The translations under genes and the position numbers were made by a program. Shown one piece after another: positions 6,273 through 7,701 of a DNA stretch of 7,701 nt. The notes below the pieces were generated by a model, which worked only from the letters and a program-made list of their open reading frames with translations, was not told where the DNA came from and made no database searches. The stretch is from Bacteroidota bacterium (lineage in GTDB: Bacteria; Bacteroidota; Bacteroidia; Chitinophagales; UBA8649): contig DLYY01000151.1 in NCBI GenBank assembly GCA_003447535.1, forward strand, positions 16,033 through 23,733, given 5' to 3'. Position 1 is the stretch's first letter. Each line of letters opens with the position of its first letter.

Positions 6273-7201
6273 AAGGCTTAGTCCAAAAATCTACAGGAAG
6301 CTGGTATAAGGTGTTTTGTGATGACGGGTTTACAAGAGATCTCCGCGTGGCTGGCAAGGTGCGTTTGCATAAATTAGATACGACTAACCCAATAGCTGTA
6401 GGTGATGAAGTCACCGTCTCGACGCGAGAGAATGGTGGAGAAAAAATGATAGAGGATATTTCTCAGCGACGGAATTATATCATTCGCCAGTCACCTAAAA
6501 AAAGGGGGGCTCGGCATATTTTGGCGGCTAATCTAGACCAGTTGATCCTTCTTATAACTCTTGCACACCCTCGGACATCAACAGGATTTATTGATCGGTG
6601 TCTTCTTACAAGCGCTGCCTATCATATACCTGTGGTTCTTGTGTTTAACAAACAGGACCTATTGGATTCTAATAGTAAAACAGGTAAGCAGCAGCAAGAG
6701 TTAATGGACTACTATCGGAGGATGGACTTTGAAATTTTAGAAACATCAGCGATGGAATCCACAGGTATCCAAGCTCTTGGGGATGTAGCAAAGGATAAAC
6801 GAAGTTTGCTGATAGGTCATAGTGGTGTAGGGAAATCTTCTTTGTTAAATGCCTTGGACCCCTCGTTGGATTTACGGACAAAAGAGATTTCAAAAAAATA
6901 TTCAAAAGGGGTACATACAACCACTTTTGCTGAGATGTTTCCCCTTCCCGTTGGAGGTGAGATTATTGATGCGCCTGGGATCAAAGAGTTTGGTGTCGTT
7001 GACTTCGACAAAGGAGAGGTCTCCGCCTATATGGCGGATTTTCTACCCTATGTCGACCATTGTAAGTTTGCTAATTGTTTGCATGTTAATGAGCCTAATT
7101 GTGCTGTCTATGAGGCGGTGCTATCAGGAGATATTGCCGAGTGGCGATACATCAATTATCTTAGAATTTTAGAAGATATAGAAGAGGCAAAGGCGTGGTA
7201 A
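6269..7201 (+). CDS. rsgA: Ribosome small-subunit-dependent GTPase A (RsgA/YjeQ)
   Basis: RsgA is a circularly permuted GTPase that acts late in 30S subunit maturation, testing the decoding centre and releasing assembly factors. The 310-residue product starts with the OB-fold (MKGLVQKSTGSWYKV, about 1-70), followed by the permuted GTPase motifs in the expected order: G4 NKQD (127-130), G5 ETSA (158-161), G1 GHSGVGKSS (183-191), G2 threonines in KGVHTTTF (214-220), G3 DAPG (234-237). The C-terminal zinc site is complete: C265, C270, H272, C278 in a CX4CXHX5C pattern. All functional residues appear present. ATG 6269 is chosen over an upstream in-frame ATG at 6254 because the family begins MKGxVxKSTGSWY and because it forms an ATGA overlap with the preceding stop, implying translational coupling. 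It overlaps hflX by seven bases downstream. Length is typical of Bacteroidota versions and shorter than the E. coli protein. Confidence 0.97.
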   Translation: MKGLVQKSTGSWYKVFCDDGFTRDLRVAGKVRLHKLDTTNPIAVGDEVTVSTRENGGEKMIEDISQRRNYIIRQSPKKRGARHILAANLDQLILLITLAHPRTSTGFIDRCLLTSAAYHIPVVLVFNKQDLLDSNSKTGKQQQELMDYYRRMDFEILETSAMESTGIQALGDVAKDKRSLLIGHSGVGKSSLLNALDPSLDLRTKEISKKYSKGVHTTTFAEMFPLPVGGEIIDAPGIKEFGVVDFDKGEVSAYMADFLPYVDHCKFANCLHVNEPNCAVYEAVLSGDIAEWRYINYLRILEDIEEAKAW

Positions 7202-7701
7202 AAACTCAGAATGATAAACAGGAAAGGGCATTGTTGGTGGGCTTGGTGACGGCCAAGCAGAACCTTCAGAAAATGCAAGAAAACTTGAATGAACTAGAGT
7301 TTTTGGCGGAAACAGCAGGGGCTATTCCTGTAGAGCAAGTTTATCAAAACCTTCATCTTCCCGACAACAGAACCTACGTGGGATCAGGAAAGCTCGCCGA
7401 AATCAAACAAATGATCCGGCTGAAATCAATTGATGTCTTGATTTTTGATGATGAGATTAGCCCCGCTCAACAGCGCAACATAGAAAAGGAAACCAAAATT
7501 AAAGTGCTAGATCGGAGCATGTTGATTCTTGATATTTTTGCTCAAAGGGCGCGAACAACACAAGCAAAATTACAGGTAGAGTTAGCTCAACAGCAATATC
7601 TTCTGCCTCGTCTTCGTGGAATGTGGCAACACCTTGACCGGGTAAAAGGGGGCATTGGGATGCGAGGTGCTGGTGAAAAAGAAATTGAAACCGACCGAAG
7701 G
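7195..7701 (+). CDS. hflX: GTPase HflX, N-terminal part (runs off the window)
   Basis: HflX is a ribosome-binding GTPase that splits stalled or hibernating 70S ribosomes, notably under heat stress. The 169 codons present cover the N-terminal HflX domain: ALLVGLVT (12-19), LNELEFLAETAGA (31-43), TYVGSGKLAEI (60-70), DVLIFDDEISPAQQRNIE (80-97), VLDRSMLILDIFAQRA (104-119), LQVELAQQQYLLPRLRGMW (126-144), and the glycine-rich GGIGMRGAGEKEIETDRR (152-169) that immediately precedes the GTPase domain. The window ends there, so the P-loop and other G motifs are not seen. The start is GTG 7195, overlapping the last seven bases of rsgA; no ATG occurs before codon 28, by which point conserved sequence has begun. 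AGAGG at 7183-7187 sits 7 nt upstream and could serve as a ribosome binding site. Tight overlap implies co-expression with rsgA. Confidence 0.95.
   Translation, partial: MVKTQNDKQERALLVGLVTAKQNLQKMQENLNELEFLAETAGAIPVEQVYQNLHLPDNRTYVGSGKLAEIKQMIRLKSIDVLIFDDEISPAQQRNIEKETKIKVLDRSMLILDIFAQRARTTQAKLQVELAQQQYLLPRLRGMWQHLDRVKGGIGMRGAGEKEIETDRR

Larger units (their letters stand above)
4764..7701 (+). other. Probable operon recO - GGGPS homologue - rsgA - hflX
   Basis: Four genes run rightward with gaps of 36 nt (or 12-15 nt if an earlier start is used), a 4-nt overlap and a 7-nt overlap, and I see no hairpin-plus-T-tract terminator between them. The lamin-tail gene 35 nt upstream may be part of the same transcript. 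The combination is DNA repair, an ether-lipid precursor enzyme and two ribosome-associated GTPases. Co-transcription is inferred from spacing only. Confidence 0.65.

Overview
The window reads as ordinary chromosomal DNA of a member of the Bacteroidota. The pointers are several independent family signatures: a secreted lamin-tail/Ig-like protein of the kind common in this phylum, a RecO with the phylum's FDLREGRF-type C-terminal half, a bacterial group II GGGP synthase homologue, an HflX with the GGIGMRGxGExEIETDRR variant, and a perfect TAnnTTTG box (the Bacteroidota -7 consensus) ahead of the tRNA. Genus cannot be fixed from the sequence. I see no mobile element, CRISPR array, phage gene or intergenic stretch above about 135 bases; coding density is very high.

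Layout. Positions 1-32 hold the 5' part of a leftward tRNA gene, cut off just before its anticodon loop. A 134-bp divergent spacer carries its likely promoter. Then comes a rightward PfkB-family sugar kinase (167-1072), which converges with only 9 bp to spare on a leftward aspartate-semialdehyde dehydrogenase gene, asd (2074-1082). A 41-bp divergent gap separates asd from a rightward series of genes running to the window end: a large secreted protein with two lamin-tail domains and a FlgD/CHU_C-like C-terminus (2116-4728), recO (4764-5492), a geranylgeranyl/heptaprenylglyceryl phosphate synthase homologue (about 5529-6272), rsgA (6269-7201) and the first 169 codons of hflX (7195 onward).

How the genes relate. 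From recO onward the genes are spaced or overlapped as in a single operon (36-nt gap, ATGA overlap, 7-nt overlap). The unit mixes DNA repair (RecO), an archaeal-type ether-lipid precursor enzyme, and two ribosome-associated GTPases (RsgA in 30S maturation, HflX in ribosome splitting/rescue). The two GTPases make functional sense together; the lipid enzyme between recO and rsgA does not obviously belong. The most notable details are that recO and the lipid-synthase ORF lie in the same reading frame with one amber codon between them, that the lipid-synthase ORF has no plausible ATG start, and that its normally conserved IDPDK motif reads IDPSSQ. Nothing here is clearly a new biological system; the findings are modest leads.
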